A stretch of 39,517 bases of DNA. Origin: Chara braunii (Eukaryota > Streptophyta > Charophyceae > Charales > Characeae). Location of the stretch: positions 111,141-150,657 of the forward strand of contig BFEA01000744.1 in NCBI GenBank assembly GCA_003427395.1. Reading direction: 5' to 3'. The position numbers and the translations under genes were made by a program. The notes below the pieces were generated by a model that was not told the DNA's origin, did not search any database, and saw only the letters and a list, made by a program, of their open reading frames with translations. Below are positions 1 to 10,706 of the stretch, in pieces; the stretch's first letter is position 1, and every line of letters begins with the position of its first letter.

Positions 1-300
1 CCCACCACCTGTTGGCATCTTCTTTTCCACACTGTCCATAACGTGTAGAGCCTCAGCAGCTGAAAAATACATTTTTGACTTGATTTCCATCCCTTAGGTG
101 CTTCAGTTCCGATTAGAAGCCGACCCCTGATCGATGGGAAGGGAGCATCCATAACTCGAGCCCAAAGTGTACGAGCTAATGCCCATACCTGCTCCGCTTC
201 CGGACAAGAGAGTAAATAGTGAACCATAGTTTCCGGTATCCCCCCCGTACACATGGAGCAGTTTTGCTCCTCGACCCTATTTCCTTTTTCCATGCAGCCA
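1..300 (-). pseudogene. LINE ORF2 C-terminal fragment (zf-RVT)
   Basis: Read on the minus strand, this stretch stays open to the window edge and encodes the zinc-binding C-terminus of a plant-type LINE ORF2. The visible pattern is NCSMCTGGIPETMVHYLLSC followed by PEAEQVWALARTLWARV, that is C-x2-C...H-x4-C-P, typical of the zf-RVT domain found after reverse transcriptase. Upstream coding sequence (about 300-433) continues in another frame, so a frameshift separates it from the finger. The fragment lies antisense to the host gene, in the intron that precedes exon 633-5061. It differs in sequence from the LINE at 13.5-39 kb and so probably belongs to another LINE family. It is a dead remnant unless intact sequence lies to the left of the window. 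Confidence 0.75.
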
Positions 301-632
301 AGAGTTTACTGGGAGGGCCACGTGAAATATGAGCCACTGCAGACTTCTGACCTTGCCCAGTCTTATACTTTGTAATGTTGACCAAGGTAGTTTCCCCACC
401 TGCTCTCTTGGTATTCCCTCCTGCTTTTCCCATCTTATTGCCAAGGGGAGATCTAACTGGGTCGATCTCTCAATGACTGTACGTTCTATTCAGGGGAACA
501 TGGTAGATTTGTACACCGTTCAACCTACAACGAGCTTTAATGTGCGTTTCTGTCTTGACCTTTGTCAAAACTTTTTCCTTCCTCGTTCCTTCTTTCGTTT
601 CCTGACGGTCCCGTTGGGCTTGTGAATGGCAG
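301..632 (+). other. 3' part of host-gene intron, with acceptor site
   Basis: No gene of its own. The last 90 bases are pyrimidine-rich (runs of tttttcc, cgttccttctttcg) and end at ...gtgaatggcAG (631-632). This is a good 3' splice site for the long open frame that follows. The open frame could only be extended further upstream from a non-ATG codon near 562, so I place the exon start at 633. Confidence 0.55.
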
Positions 633-3600
633 GGTAACCTCGGCCGAAGCGGACAAACGAGCAGATGAAGCAGAGGCACGTGCAAAAGAGGCAGTTGCTG
701 CAGCAGAAGCTCTTGGTCTTGTCGTAGATGGCCCTTGCAGGAGTTCTTCAGGTACCCTCCTTCCTGGCGTGCGCTTGAAGGATGTAATCATCAGCAGCAT
801 GATGTCGGCAGTTGAAGTCGAAAGGGAGGTGGTTGTTGCTCTCAAGGCCGTATTGATGAAGCAAGGTTTGCTCGGTGCGCCTGATCTAGAGAGTGCACGT
901 TCGGTAGAGACGCAGGGTGGTGGCTGCAAAGAAGCAGGAAGAGAGCAGCAGGGTAAAGAGCAGAAGGCAATTTCGTCTCTGCTGGATGCATCTAAGGCAA
1001 GGCACGTGCGAAATGCTGCAGAGGAGGGATGCACCGATGAGGTTAGCCGTCTTGCACTACAGTTTGCGGCTTTGCCTACAGGAGGAGAGGATCGTACAGG
1101 GAGCATGAACGTAACTCGTGAACTGGAGGAAGGCTTGGCAAACCTGGCGATCAACGAGGAACGCCCGCTGTTGGAAATAGCTACAGAATCACGTCAGAAA
1201 AAGACAGAAAGGGCGTGCTCAGGACGATTTGGCATGGAATCAGAGAGCTTCGTCGTAGATCCCATGAGGTCATTGGCGTGTGACAGTGTCAATGCAATGG
1301 GAGGGACTTTGGAATCGAACAAGGAGGGGGTTGAGAAAACAGAGGGGGGGGTGTTGGGTGAATTCTCTGAGGGGAACTTGAAGAGAGGGGGACATGAAAC
1401 GCAAGAAAATGAAGCAATTTTGTGCGCTTTGGCATTGAAAGAGGAGGGGGTCGGTAAAGCAGAGGTGCAGACGTTAAGGTTATCTTCCAAGGAAGACTCC
1501 TTGGAGACAGGGTTGCATGTGAATGAGGGAACACTGTGCGAGAAAGATTTGTCCGGAACCAAAGATGATGGTTTTGTTGTAGGTCCGTCATGCCAGGAGC
1601 CAATTGGCTCTGATGGAGGGAAGGGTGTTTTAGAGGAAAAACGAGCAATGGTTGCAGCAGGAGAGGCAGTAAGAGATTCCAGAAGCTTGAAGGTCGAGGC
1701 AGAACTCGACCCATCAATGTCTACTGCTGAATGTGGCGATCACAGAGTGGACGAAGAGGTTCCGGTAGCCAGTGGACTCTGTACTGGAGGGGGAGAACAA
1801 CACGAACAGGAAGTCAAGGAGGGGTTTATGAACATAGTGGGTAGCGAGGGAGTACGTCCCACTGCTCAAGTTGATGAAGATGAGGAGGGTGGTGAAGGTT
1901 GTGGTAAACATACAAAAGAGGCGCCGGCTGCCAGTGAACTGTGTCTCGAAGGAGGAAGAGGACAATATGAAGGGGGGTTGAAGGAAGGGTCTATGAGTAA
2001 AGAGGGTAGCGATGGAGCTCATCCTGCTTCTCCAGGTGGTGGGGGCAATGAACAAGAGGGCGGCGATGGTACTGTGTGGATGACACCTCCTGTGCGCACG
2101 AAGCGTAAGGGACGGCGACATGCGGGCCGTCGACTGTATAGGTACCGGGTGCCCAAATGCTTGTTGGCTTCCCTGGACGATTTTTACGAGCAGTGTCTGA
2201 TCAACTTCCATGATGTGGAGGAAGGGGATGAGGTCTTGTACGTGACGCCAGGAAACGATAAGTTAAGTATACGGTTCTCCAAAGACGGTCTCATATTGGC
2301 AGATGCAGCCCCTCGAGCTGCAGCGGTCGAGAGTAATGAAAAGGTAGGGGATAGTGACGCCCAGGACGACGATAGCGAGTACGTCTACTTAGAGAGTTTT
2401 CCTGGAGAAGGGATTCTGGCGTTTGGAGAACAGCAGGAGGGTTCTACATCCGACGGGGAAGATGAGGGTGAGGAAGATGACGAAGAGGATGATGAAGGGG
2501 GTGAGTTGCAGATGGGTCAAGATGAAGGTTTGGTAAGGGTTGGTCATGATAGTGTGCCTTTGGAAATGGTGAAACTGATGACTCTGAGGATCGCAAAGTT
2601 CAATGCGGAACAGCTGGCTGCCATTGCCTCTGTGGTGGTAACCCGTGGAGTGGGAGACATAATGAAGATCCTTGAGATGGGCAACAGTCCACAGAATGAC
2701 AACGACGGAGATGGGTTAACAACAAATAACAAGAAAGTTGCAGATGAGAATGTGGGAAGCAGCCTAGGAGATATCTTGGTGAAAAAAGTGTCACGGCTCG
2801 AGATCGAGAAAGCAGAAGCAATTGCAAAATCAGTGAAGGAAGGCGATCATCATCGTGCAAAGCCCGGTGCCAATAGGAGAAGTGCAGATGCGGATACCGC
2901 GTGTGGAGGTGGGCTGGGAGACATATTGGTTAAGAAAATGTCACGGCTTGAAATTGAGAAAGCGGAAGCAATAGCGAAATCGGCAATCCAAGGCAATGGT
3001 CATCGCACAAAGGTGGGGGCAAGCAGGAAGGACCTGTGTGGAAATGCGCATTCAGGAGGTGGGTTGGAAAGTATTTTGGTGAAGAAAATGTCTCGTTTGG
3101 AGAGGGAGAAGGCCGAGGCAGCTGCGAGAGCTGCGGCGCAAGCGGAAGGCCAACCTGGAAGCCTTGGTAGGAAGCAGGAAGGTGTGGGTAGAGGGAAGAA
3201 GGTAGAGTGCATGCCAAGCTTGGACAGCATGCTAACGAAAAAACACGTTCCCAGGTTCCAGGCTGAGTTAGAGCGCGCGAAGCAGACTGCAAAATGCTTG
3301 CAGCAGGCCGAAGCTAAGAAGGAAGTGGGTAAAGCACCTTTCAGGGCGAGGACTAGCAGACAGACATGCGAGGAGGGCAGCGGTCTTGGGGATGTACTTG
3401 TAAAACATGTGTCAAAGCTGCAGAAGGAGAAAAATGCAGCCGCCCAAAGCCGAGGGAAGATGACACCTCCATTACCAAGAAGTTCGACGGCAAGCCCTCT
3501 GAGAAAGAAGGTCAGGACTAGTGGTGGGGATTTTGATGGCAAGGGCTTGGGGGACATCCTGCCAAAGCGTAGTGGGATCAAGGCAAAAAAGGAGGACAAG

Positions 3601-5061
3601 ACAACTACAGAACCTGCAGATCCTGGGCAGCACCAGCTTGGCGATGGCGTAAGCCAAGAATGTGGCGGAGGGGAGAACGGGAGCAGTGCGTGCATTGAAG
3701 GTCCCCATGACACAAAAGCAGCAGTGCAGCAACCGGCGGAAGGGGTCTTGGCAGATGAAGAATCTGGTGGACGGGAGAGGGGTAGCAGCGTGTGCATTGA
3801 AGATCCCCATGACACAAAGCCATCAGTGCAGCAACCGGTGGAAGGGGTCTCGGCAGATGAAGAACGTGTATGTAGCGAGTCACCGCAAGATGCCCCTGTA
3901 GAAAAGGAACTGGAGTCGGACAGTAAAGTGGAGCATTCGGGGCAGAGTGCTGGCACACCAAGCGTAACTGGGAGGACTGTTGGCACCAAGAGTGGACGTA
4001 AGGCATTTCAGCAGTCCGCTGCTATGGGCTCTCTTTCAGACATCCTAGTGAGAAGGAAGTCTAGATTGGAGATGGAGGTAGAAGCAGCTGCCTTGGCATC
4101 AGCGAAGGATGCCACAAGGCAGCCAGTTGCTGTGAGGAGTCCTCGAGGATCTGCGGGCAGCAGGTCTTATAGAGTGAAAAGCGGCAAAGCGGGCGATGAC
4201 GCAGCTGCAGGAAGTGGTCTTGGAGACATCCTTGTCAAGAGTACGTCAAGATTGGAAAGGGAAAAACTCGCATGTGCGGCAGAAGCTCGAAAATCTGCGG
4301 AAAGTGGTTTGGGAGTTGATAGATCGCAAAATGGGGCTGTGAAAGTGGGAGGCGCTGGCCGTTTGGCACGCAAAAGTTTGTCAGATTCTAATGATTACAA
4401 TTCCAAGAGCTTGGATGAAGTTTTGGTGAAGCGGAGGACAAGGCTGGAGGAGGAGATCTTAGCAGCTTCCTTGGCGAGGGGAACGAGAGATGAAAAGCGA
4501 AATCAGCGAGGCTCAAGCGGTAGGAAGCAAGTTCCCGTTGATAACAACTTACCTGGACTGAGCACATACTTGGTGAAAACACCGACGAAGTTGGAGAGGG
4601 AGGTAGAGGCTGTGCGACTTGGATATCCTGTCGATGACACTCATGCCGTTCAGCATCATGGAGATTGCTCCCCATCTGAGAACCCCCTGATGAAGGCTCC
4701 CAGCACGCCAACTGAATCGTGTGTTGTTGACAAGGATTCCAGTCATCTGGCAAGTGTCAACACACCTGCTCATGAAGAGAAGGAGAACAGCTCAGCTGAG
4801 AAGCTTGTCACCAACAGCTCGGCGCTTCAGAAAGTTGATGAAAAAGAGGTGAATGTGCTTGATAGAGTGTCTGGGGCTCCTTCCACCAAAGTCAATGCCA
4901 AACCTAGGTTGTCTGTCGGAGATGGGCAGTCCAGTGTTCAACCACCGTCAAGTGCTACTGGTCCAAGACGGGGAAGAAGAGCGGACTCGGAGGCTGACGT
5001 TTGGGGAGGGATCAGTCTGGACACAATGAAGAAGCACAAGTCGAGGCTTCAGCGTGAGCAG
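633..5061 (+). CDS. Large exon of a repeat-motif protein, COP1-interacting-protein-like
   Basis: One open frame of about 1,476 codons, opened by a splice acceptor (AG 631-632) and closed by the canonical donor CAG|GTATGT at 5061/5062. The N-terminal third is acidic and low in complexity. A basic patch (KRKGRRHAGRRLYRYRVPK, about 2101-2160) precedes a globular-looking segment (LLASLDDFYEQCLINFHDVE), then a D/E run (2450-2510). From 2758 onward a motif close to LGDILVKKxSRLExEKAEAxA recurs at about 2761, 2911, 3061, 3214, 3382, 3541 (truncated), 4027, 4219, 4411 and 4558, with an eleventh copy at 5017 crossing into the last exon. The linkers are Ser/Gly/Lys-rich. Similar LVKxxSRLExEK motifs occur, from memory, in plant COP1-interacting-protein-like proteins; that family name is tentative. 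No membrane segment is visible and the product is probably nuclear or cytosolic. The 5' end of the gene lies outside the window. Confidence 0.8.
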
Positions 5062-5233
5062 GTATGTCTCTTTGAGGGATAGAGGGATAGAGGGACACGT
5101 TTTGTGTGTGTCAGTATGGAAAGTGTTGTCCCATGCTTGTGATGTGCTGTGTGTCTGTTGTCATATTCGCTATACACTGAAAAAAAAGGATGACTGTGCC
5201 AGACTGTTTCGTCGGACTTTCACCCCCTCATCA

Positions 5234-5313
<80 letters not shown>
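5234..5313. repeat. Compound microsatellite (TG)n(AG)n
   Basis: About 24 bases of TG dinucleotides run straight into about 55 bases of AG dinucleotides, followed by GTGGGTGGGTG-type decay to about 5385. It sits in the host-gene intron. The same compound order recurs at 7257-7385. Confidence 0.95.
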
Positions 5314-5315
<2 letters not shown>

Positions 5316-6098
5316 TGTATGTGTGGGTGGGTGGGTGAGTGGGTGTGGGTGTTTGTTGGTGGGTGGGTGGGCGTGCGGGGGTGTTGATAACATAACTGAA
5401 ACATAGCAACCCGTATCATGGGAATCTCAAGGAAGATCCACTTACCTTCTATTGGCACTGTACTCCCCATCTGTACGATTGACTAATGCCACAAATCAAC
5501 AGTCCTTGCCGAAAAAAAACAGAGGATCACATCAGATACGCCAAAGGAGAGAACAGGCAAGATAGATAGCGAAGAAGGGAAGAGAGGAGGGAAGGGGGAT
5601 CATCAATGGCAGAGCCATCATCCTTGGCATAGTAACCAACGGAGGAGGGGTGAAGCATCTCCTAAAGCGCTTTTTGCCACTTGCGCGTGCCACGGCTCTT
5701 CAGAGGGTGAATCGTCCTCTGGCTCACAGTTGAAGGGGGGTGAGAACAGTTGGGTGACAACAAGAAGAGTACAGCGTATCGCAGGGGATTCACTTACGTG
5801 GTGCTCATTGATGTGGGCATCCGAGATGTAATCTCTCATGGCCGCCATTACTTCGGCCCAGTGGCGCAGTCGTATCACCCTCAACCAATCCCAGTATGTC
5901 TTATTGTGGAGACTGTGTCTGCTGACCATGTTCTCACCGACTGCTATGTGTGTCCACTGTTTAAGTAGTTAGCGGGACAGGCAACAGGGGAAGGATGCAC
6001 GAAGGAACCTTCTTGCAGCAGTTGGCTGTGGTGGGAAATATTCCCATGCCTTAGCACTGCGAAGGTGATAGGCTATGGGAATAGGCAAGGGAGAGTAG

Positions 6099-6100
<2 letters not shown>

Positions 6101-6155
<55 letters not shown>

Positions 6156-6269
6156 GGATGATCTGTTACTTATTAGTATATTTGTATGTGTATGTGTGTA
6201 TGTATTTGATTGTTTGCATGTATGTATGTATGTATGTATGCGTGTGCGTGTGTGTGTATGTGTGTGTGC
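6101..6269. repeat. Microsatellite (GT)n with ATGT tail
   Basis: Uninterrupted GT from 6101 to about 6155. After a short unique stretch, GTAT/GTGC tetranucleotide repeats follow (TATGTATGTATGTATG around 6220-6240). It lies in the same intron. Confidence 0.95.
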
Positions 6270-6745
6270 ACTGATGGGAGCACCTCTACCACCATGTAGA
6301 TTGAATTGATTCAAGGTCAATGAAGAGAAAGCGAAGGGAGGGAACCCAGTTGAACGAAAGGGAGAAATGAGGCTAAGAAGAGGAAAAGCACACGATATGA
6401 AGCAAAATGCAAATTGAAGAGGATGGTGTCACCGACCAGGTGGCTCCAAGTTGGTGTGTCTCAGTCTGTTGGAAACACGGGTAGCATAATCTTTTGGTTT
6501 ACTCAGTTGGTTGGAGACAAGTCCTTGCCCCCTTACATAGACATCAGAAAAGTGCTCCTGACTATATGTAGTAATACTATGGTCCAGCACAGAGCTTCCT
6601 TTCTGTTTGTACTTATGACCATTGTTGCATGTCTATACTACAGTATCTCTATTGTGTCATTCTGCATGCATTGACCAGCTGAATGCTCGACTCTTTGTGG
6701 CATGAGATCGCTAATGCAGATATTTGTGTCATTTTGCACTCGCAG

Positions 6746-6787
6746 GAAGCATGGCGGACTGCTGAAGCACAGATGCGAGGAAAATGA
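6746..6787 (+). CDS. Last coding exon of the repeat-motif protein
   Basis: Fourteen codons including the stop: EAWRTAEAQMRGK followed by TGA at 6785-6787. It is too short to be found as an ORF and rests on the splice acceptor cgcAG (6741-6745), the matching phase with the donor at 5061/5062, and the way it completes the pattern SRLQREQ-EAWRTAEAQ, which parallels SRLEREK-AEAAARAAAQ in the upstream copies. Carrying the C-terminal motif across an intron is consistent with a true protein end. Confidence 0.8.
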   Translation, partial: EAWRTAEAQMRGK

Positions 6788-7271
6788 AGCGTCATGCATT
6801 CAATTGGCAGTGGATCCTTTGCATGATGACGTCTTCGCTAGAACGCCTGGCGCTTCATCGCTCTGTACGGAGCTGTAAATCTCCACTCTGTACGGAGCTG
6901 TAAAATATCACTTCGCGGTGAAAAAAAAAGGACTTGGTCACAGACGGCACTCTGGACTTGTCTACAACTTCTCTATCAGGTCTGTTAACTTCCAGGATGT
7001 CAGTCTGCGTCTGTAAATTGAGTAGCTGTTGAAGGCTTTGCTCCACTGCCGACAACTTTTTAGACAGAGAATTTCTGTTTAAGCATGACCGACTTTTTTA
7101 ATGTGAACGATGGTGTAAAATACTGTCAACCCTTCACTGTATAGGCGGTTGGTTTGGGTGCTGTGCTACACGGCGAGCCCCTGGCTTTTTGGCGTGTTTC
7201 TTCTCGGCATCCAATGAGAACATCGCCGATGTGTAATTAAAAATTTTCCACACACCTCTGTGTGTGTGTGC

Positions 7272-7359
<88 letters not shown>

Positions 7360-8203
7360 GAGGGAGGGAGGGAAGGAGGGAGAGAGGCAGGCCAGTGTTT
7401 GTTCTTCTTTTCTTAGGTAGTTCTTCCATTCTCTTTTCTAATGCTTTTTTTTTCGTTCCTTTTGCTTGTTCGTGGTCTTCATCTCTTTCTTTTTTTTACC
7501 TTTATTGATTTTTCACTTTCTTTTGCCCGTAATGTAAGGCTGTGTGACAGCGCTGATGTATGCTGTGTGAGGAAAGGGAAGGTGCAACCCAGGCAACAGT
7601 GAGCAACAGTCGCACATCAACATGTGGGCGTCCCGCTACAGCATGGTGTCTGCCTCAACACTCTCTGGCTCAAACCTGCCCAGGGCATTATGGATACATA
7701 TGCGCTGGTGGGTGTTCCCTGGTAGTATATGTGCAATAGAGAGATGAAGGCAGGTACAGACCGTCCACCTGACCTCACATTCAAGGCAGGTGGAGTTAGC
7801 AACGAAGAGATGGTAAAAAAAAACTAAGTTTCTAGACACACAGGGCAGGTGCAGGCCATCCACCTGACCTCACATTGAAGGCAGGTACGTATTCGTAAAG
7901 CGAAACAAATTGGGTGTGGTGATTCCAGGTTGAGGTTTACACATGTTGACCCCTTTTGCTTGTGTCGCCAAGACCTGGATTTGTTTTTTATTTTTATTTT
8001 TTTTGGCCAAGACCTGGATTTGTTGCCATTGAGAATCACTTATTTCTCCACGTTTCTTTCTTATCTCCCTCAACCTGTTCTCCTTCGTCTTTTCTTCTTC
8101 ATCCTTCCGCAGGTCGTTTTCTGTGCTTTCTCTTTTCTTTTTTAGCTATCACTCTGCAATCCTTTTGGGTAAAAATAGATCAAGTGTCGTATCTGTTCTG
8201 ATC
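6788..8203 (+). other. 3' flank of the host gene; noncoding with small repeats
   Basis: Probable 3' UTR and downstream sequence, with no coding region that I can support. It holds a tandem copy of CTCTGTACGGAGCTGTAAA (6861-6904), a compound (TG)n(AG)n microsatellite at 7257-7385, and a 43-bp direct repeat at 7749-7791 and 7844-7886 (ggcaggtRCAGRCC...cacctgacctcacatt). It also has two copies of gccaagacctggatttgtt near 7968 and 8004. No clear polyadenylation signal lies close to the stop; an AATAAA occurs at about 8661. Confidence 0.5.
7257..7385. repeat. Compound microsatellite (TG)n(AG)n
   Basis: TG repeats with one CG interruption run into a long AG array that decays to GGGA units. Same order and strand as the intronic array at 5234-5313. 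Confidence 0.95.
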
Positions 8204-8210
8204 AGTAGAA

Positions 8211-8262
8211 TTTTTAATCCGTGGTCCATCGGACCACATTAAAAAAAAAAAAAAAAAAAAAA
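8211..8262. repeat. Hairpin followed by 22-base A run
   Basis: TTTTTAATCC-GTGGTCC-atc-GGACCAC-ATTAAAAA forms a stem of about 15 base pairs with a 2-nt bulge and a 3-nt loop. It merges into A22 at 8241-8262. This could be the 3' tail of a retroposed element; no parent element is recognisable upstream. Confidence 0.6.
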
Positions 8263-8779
8263 GAACTCTATACGACAAAGTTTGTGGACATTGAACCATT
8301 CTCATCTTCCACGAATTATCTTAAAGCTCGATCCTTGCAGCAGCTTTGAAACCGGACATCAGGGGTGCGGTTCGGGGGTCCCAGACAAGCCGAACAAGTT
8401 GGAACATCAAAAAAAAAGTTTTCTTTTTTTTCCAGATTTTTTATTGGCGAGCGTTGTGCATGCGAAATGGAACTCACATATGAGTTGTACTTCTGGAGGG
8501 GTTATAAGGAGGGTTTTGGGGGGTCTAAAGGGGTTTAAGACTTTAAGTTCAATTTTATTTTTGTGTTCGTCCCCTAGGCTACCAGATGTCCAGGACCGGG
8601 ATACACTGCGGGAGGACAGGACGGGGCTCTTGTTGTTCGTTCGAAAATTGCTGACAGCTTAATAAAATGCTAAATAGTAAAAACCAGCAATAATTTTTAT
8701 ATTATCCCGGATTTTATTACAGATTTGGGAGACGATAGTCATCCGAACCTTGTTTGTATTGCTATGTTCTACAAATATA

Positions 8780-9622
8780 TTTCTTTTTTTTTTCTTTCTT
8801 TTTTTTTAGGAAAAAGACATTCAATTGTATTCCAAAAAGAACATTTCTTTTTTTTTAGGAAAAAGACATTCAATTGTATTCCAAAAAGAACTTCAACCGA
8901 GGCCGGGGAAACCTCACTCACAATTCAAACCGGAAATATCTGGCACCTTCAGCCAGTTTAGCTTTGTTCGACAGTTATAAAATTACTTCTACTCCTGCCC
9001 AATCTAAATCCGCCGGCTTCCTCAAAATAGTCATTCTCCTTATAGCCCATGCATCGTATACCTAATACCTAGTACTAATTCACAGGCCTACCGATGGCCT
9101 GACCCCGGCCCACTACGACCGAGTCCGCTGACACTCTCCTACCCATTTGAGTCCCCTGCTGCCTACTGTGGCTGCCAACAGGAACCGAGTGCCCTGGTTC
9201 GTTCCCAACGGTGTCGCCCACTACTGTACTTAACCTTACCCAGAACTACCTTCTTCCCCCAAATACAGCGTACGATCATTATAGCTGTATTTAGACCGAA
9301 AGATAGGCCAGATTTGGCTATAATGACCGTGCGTTGTATTCGGGGGAAGAAGGCAGAGAGCCGTGGCGACATAATTAACTGCCCATCCGCAGAAATCTGT
9401 GCAAAACACGAACCATTCGCCCATGTGTTCATAAACCACAGCAACCCCGTCCCTTTCCCCTTCCTCCTGTTACGTCGCCAGTCGGCCCTGATCTCGTTAG
9501 CCAGGAGGTTCTTAAACATCGGGAAAGCCTGTTTGTCCGCAACCGTTGTACCGTCAAAACACCGAGCATTCCGGTCAAAAAGACTCTTTCAGAAATTCAG
9601 AAGTTTAGTTTTTGAAAAATGA
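8780..9622 (-). mobile_element. 5'-truncated LINE 3' end (second copy of the LINE at 13.5-39 kb)
   Basis: On the minus strand the frame IRADWRRNRRKGKGTGLLWF matches the C-terminal coding sequence of the larger LINE (VDWRRKTRAWKGNRKQKLWF at about 14050-14130). Its 3' end (8870-8960) also matches the larger copy's 3' end at 13490-13590 (ctcacaattcaaMccggaRtatctg, then cagccagYttagct). The poly-A tail appears on the plus strand as T-rich sequence at 8780-8810. A segment ttaggaaaaagacattcaat... of about 46 bp next to the tail is tandemly duplicated (8808-8890). A foldback element interrupts it at 9248-9354. Confidence 0.65.
9248..9354. repeat. Foldback element, 38-bp arms
   Basis: Arms 9248-9285 and 9317-9354 are inverted copies (core CTTCTTCCCCC...ATACARCG...TCATTATAGC), about 33 of 38 positions identical, around a 31-base loop. 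All five mismatches are transitions. It lies inside the truncated LINE and may be a small MITE-like insertion, or may have arisen in place. Confidence 0.75.
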
Positions 9623-9648
9623 TCAGGAATGAGGACAACACGAAGGAC

Positions 9649-9838
9649 CAGATCCCACTGGGGAACAGGATTGGAATAAGTGTGTGAATCTGGACGTGTT
9701 TGTGGAGAGGTGCAAAAAACTGTGATTGATCTGCTTTTTTGCATCTCTGTGTGGAACATGTCCAGATTCAGACACTTATTCCAATCCCCTTCGCCAGTGG
9801 GATGTGGCCCGAAGTTAGTGGACGTCCGAACCACTAAC
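9649..9838. repeat. Long hairpin (about 70-bp arms) plus adjacent 8-bp hairpin
   Basis: Arms at about 9649-9719 and 9735-9808 are near-identical inverted copies (ATCCCACTGG, GATTGGAATAAGTGT and GAATCTGGAC shared), around a loop of only about 15 bases. Just beyond, GTTAGTGG (9814-9821) pairs perfectly with CCACTAAC (9831-9838). A hairpin this long could be a MITE, or a transcribed precursor of small RNAs. Confidence 0.8.
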
Positions 9839-10461
9839 ATCAGTCAGTGGTCCCGGTACTTCACATTTCCTTTCTTTTTCAGAAGGGTTGCAGGTGGCAG
9901 GCGTCCTACTAGTGAGGGGGAAATAGGGTACAGCAGCAGTGGAGATGGTGGCTCTGCTGCAGTAACCTTGTCGGAGTGAGGTAAAGAGGATTGATGGGGG
10001 GGTCTCTGAGTTGTTTTCTGAATTTTGCCTATTCTGAAGTTTTTGTAGTATTTTTGTCAGGAGATAAAATTCTTCCTAGCCCCGGAATTTTAAACTTTCA
10101 AAATTCTCTCAAATTTCTATGTAAATTTCTATATGGGACGCTGGGCCTGGTTCCCAGCACGTGCTGCTCCCCACGAATAGATTGGAGCGTTGTTCCCAAA
10201 AAAAAAAAAAAAAAACCGAAAAGGATCAGACTTTCCGCATGGCACCTCCAGCCTGGTGGTCACTGGTGATTGAAACTCCCTATCACCCTAACTACCCTAT
10301 ACACCCACACAACTCCTTGAGGACTCGCTGGCGGTGCTTGTGAATGTTGGACTCTAACCCTTCAGTGCAGTCGATCCATCTCACTCCGCAAAGGTGGGAG
10401 ATGCTTCTTTCCGTACCCAGCCCCGTGAACATCTGAACCGTCAAGGGCCCTCAGAGCCATG

Positions 10462-10706
10462 CTGTTACCCTGATTGAACCCGTGTGAACCTGTCAGTCCT
10501 GGTAAGTTATTTTACGACATGTCCTCCCTCCCCCCCCCCCTCCTCCAAGCGGGTGCTCCCGGCTGGCATTACAATGTTAGTCCTCAAGGGCCTCAACCAT
10601 ATTATGACCCCTTTTAGTGGCTGTTACCCTAATTGAACCCGTGGCCCCCAGGAAGCGGTTGCTCCCGGATACCATTAGAATGTTCTCCTAACCATATTAC
10701 GACCCC
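10462..10706. repeat. Diverged tandem duplication of about 110-160 bp
   Basis: Three blocks occur twice in the same order: gctgttaccctRattgaaccc (10462 and 10620), gcggKtgctcccgg (about 10549 and 10656) and aaccatattaYgacccc (10597 and 10690). A C-rich stretch expands the first copy. Confidence 0.7.

Larger units (their letters stand above)
5062..6745 (+). other. Intron between the large and last exons of the host gene
   Basis: Starts GTATGT right after the CAG codon at 5059-5061 and ends ...attttgcactcgcAG at 6744-6745. Splicing is phase 0. Removing it turns ...RLQREQ|VCLFEG-stop into ...RLQREQ|EAWRTAEAQMRGK-stop and completes the last repeat motif, which is strong support for the call. The intron carries two microsatellites but no plausible gene. 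The short open frames in it are shadows of the repeats. Confidence 0.85.

Noticed and set aside
562-632. Upstream extension of the large host ORF to 562
   Set aside because: The codon at 562 is TTG, not ATG, and the stretch is a pyrimidine-rich tract ending in AG. It looks like the end of an intron.
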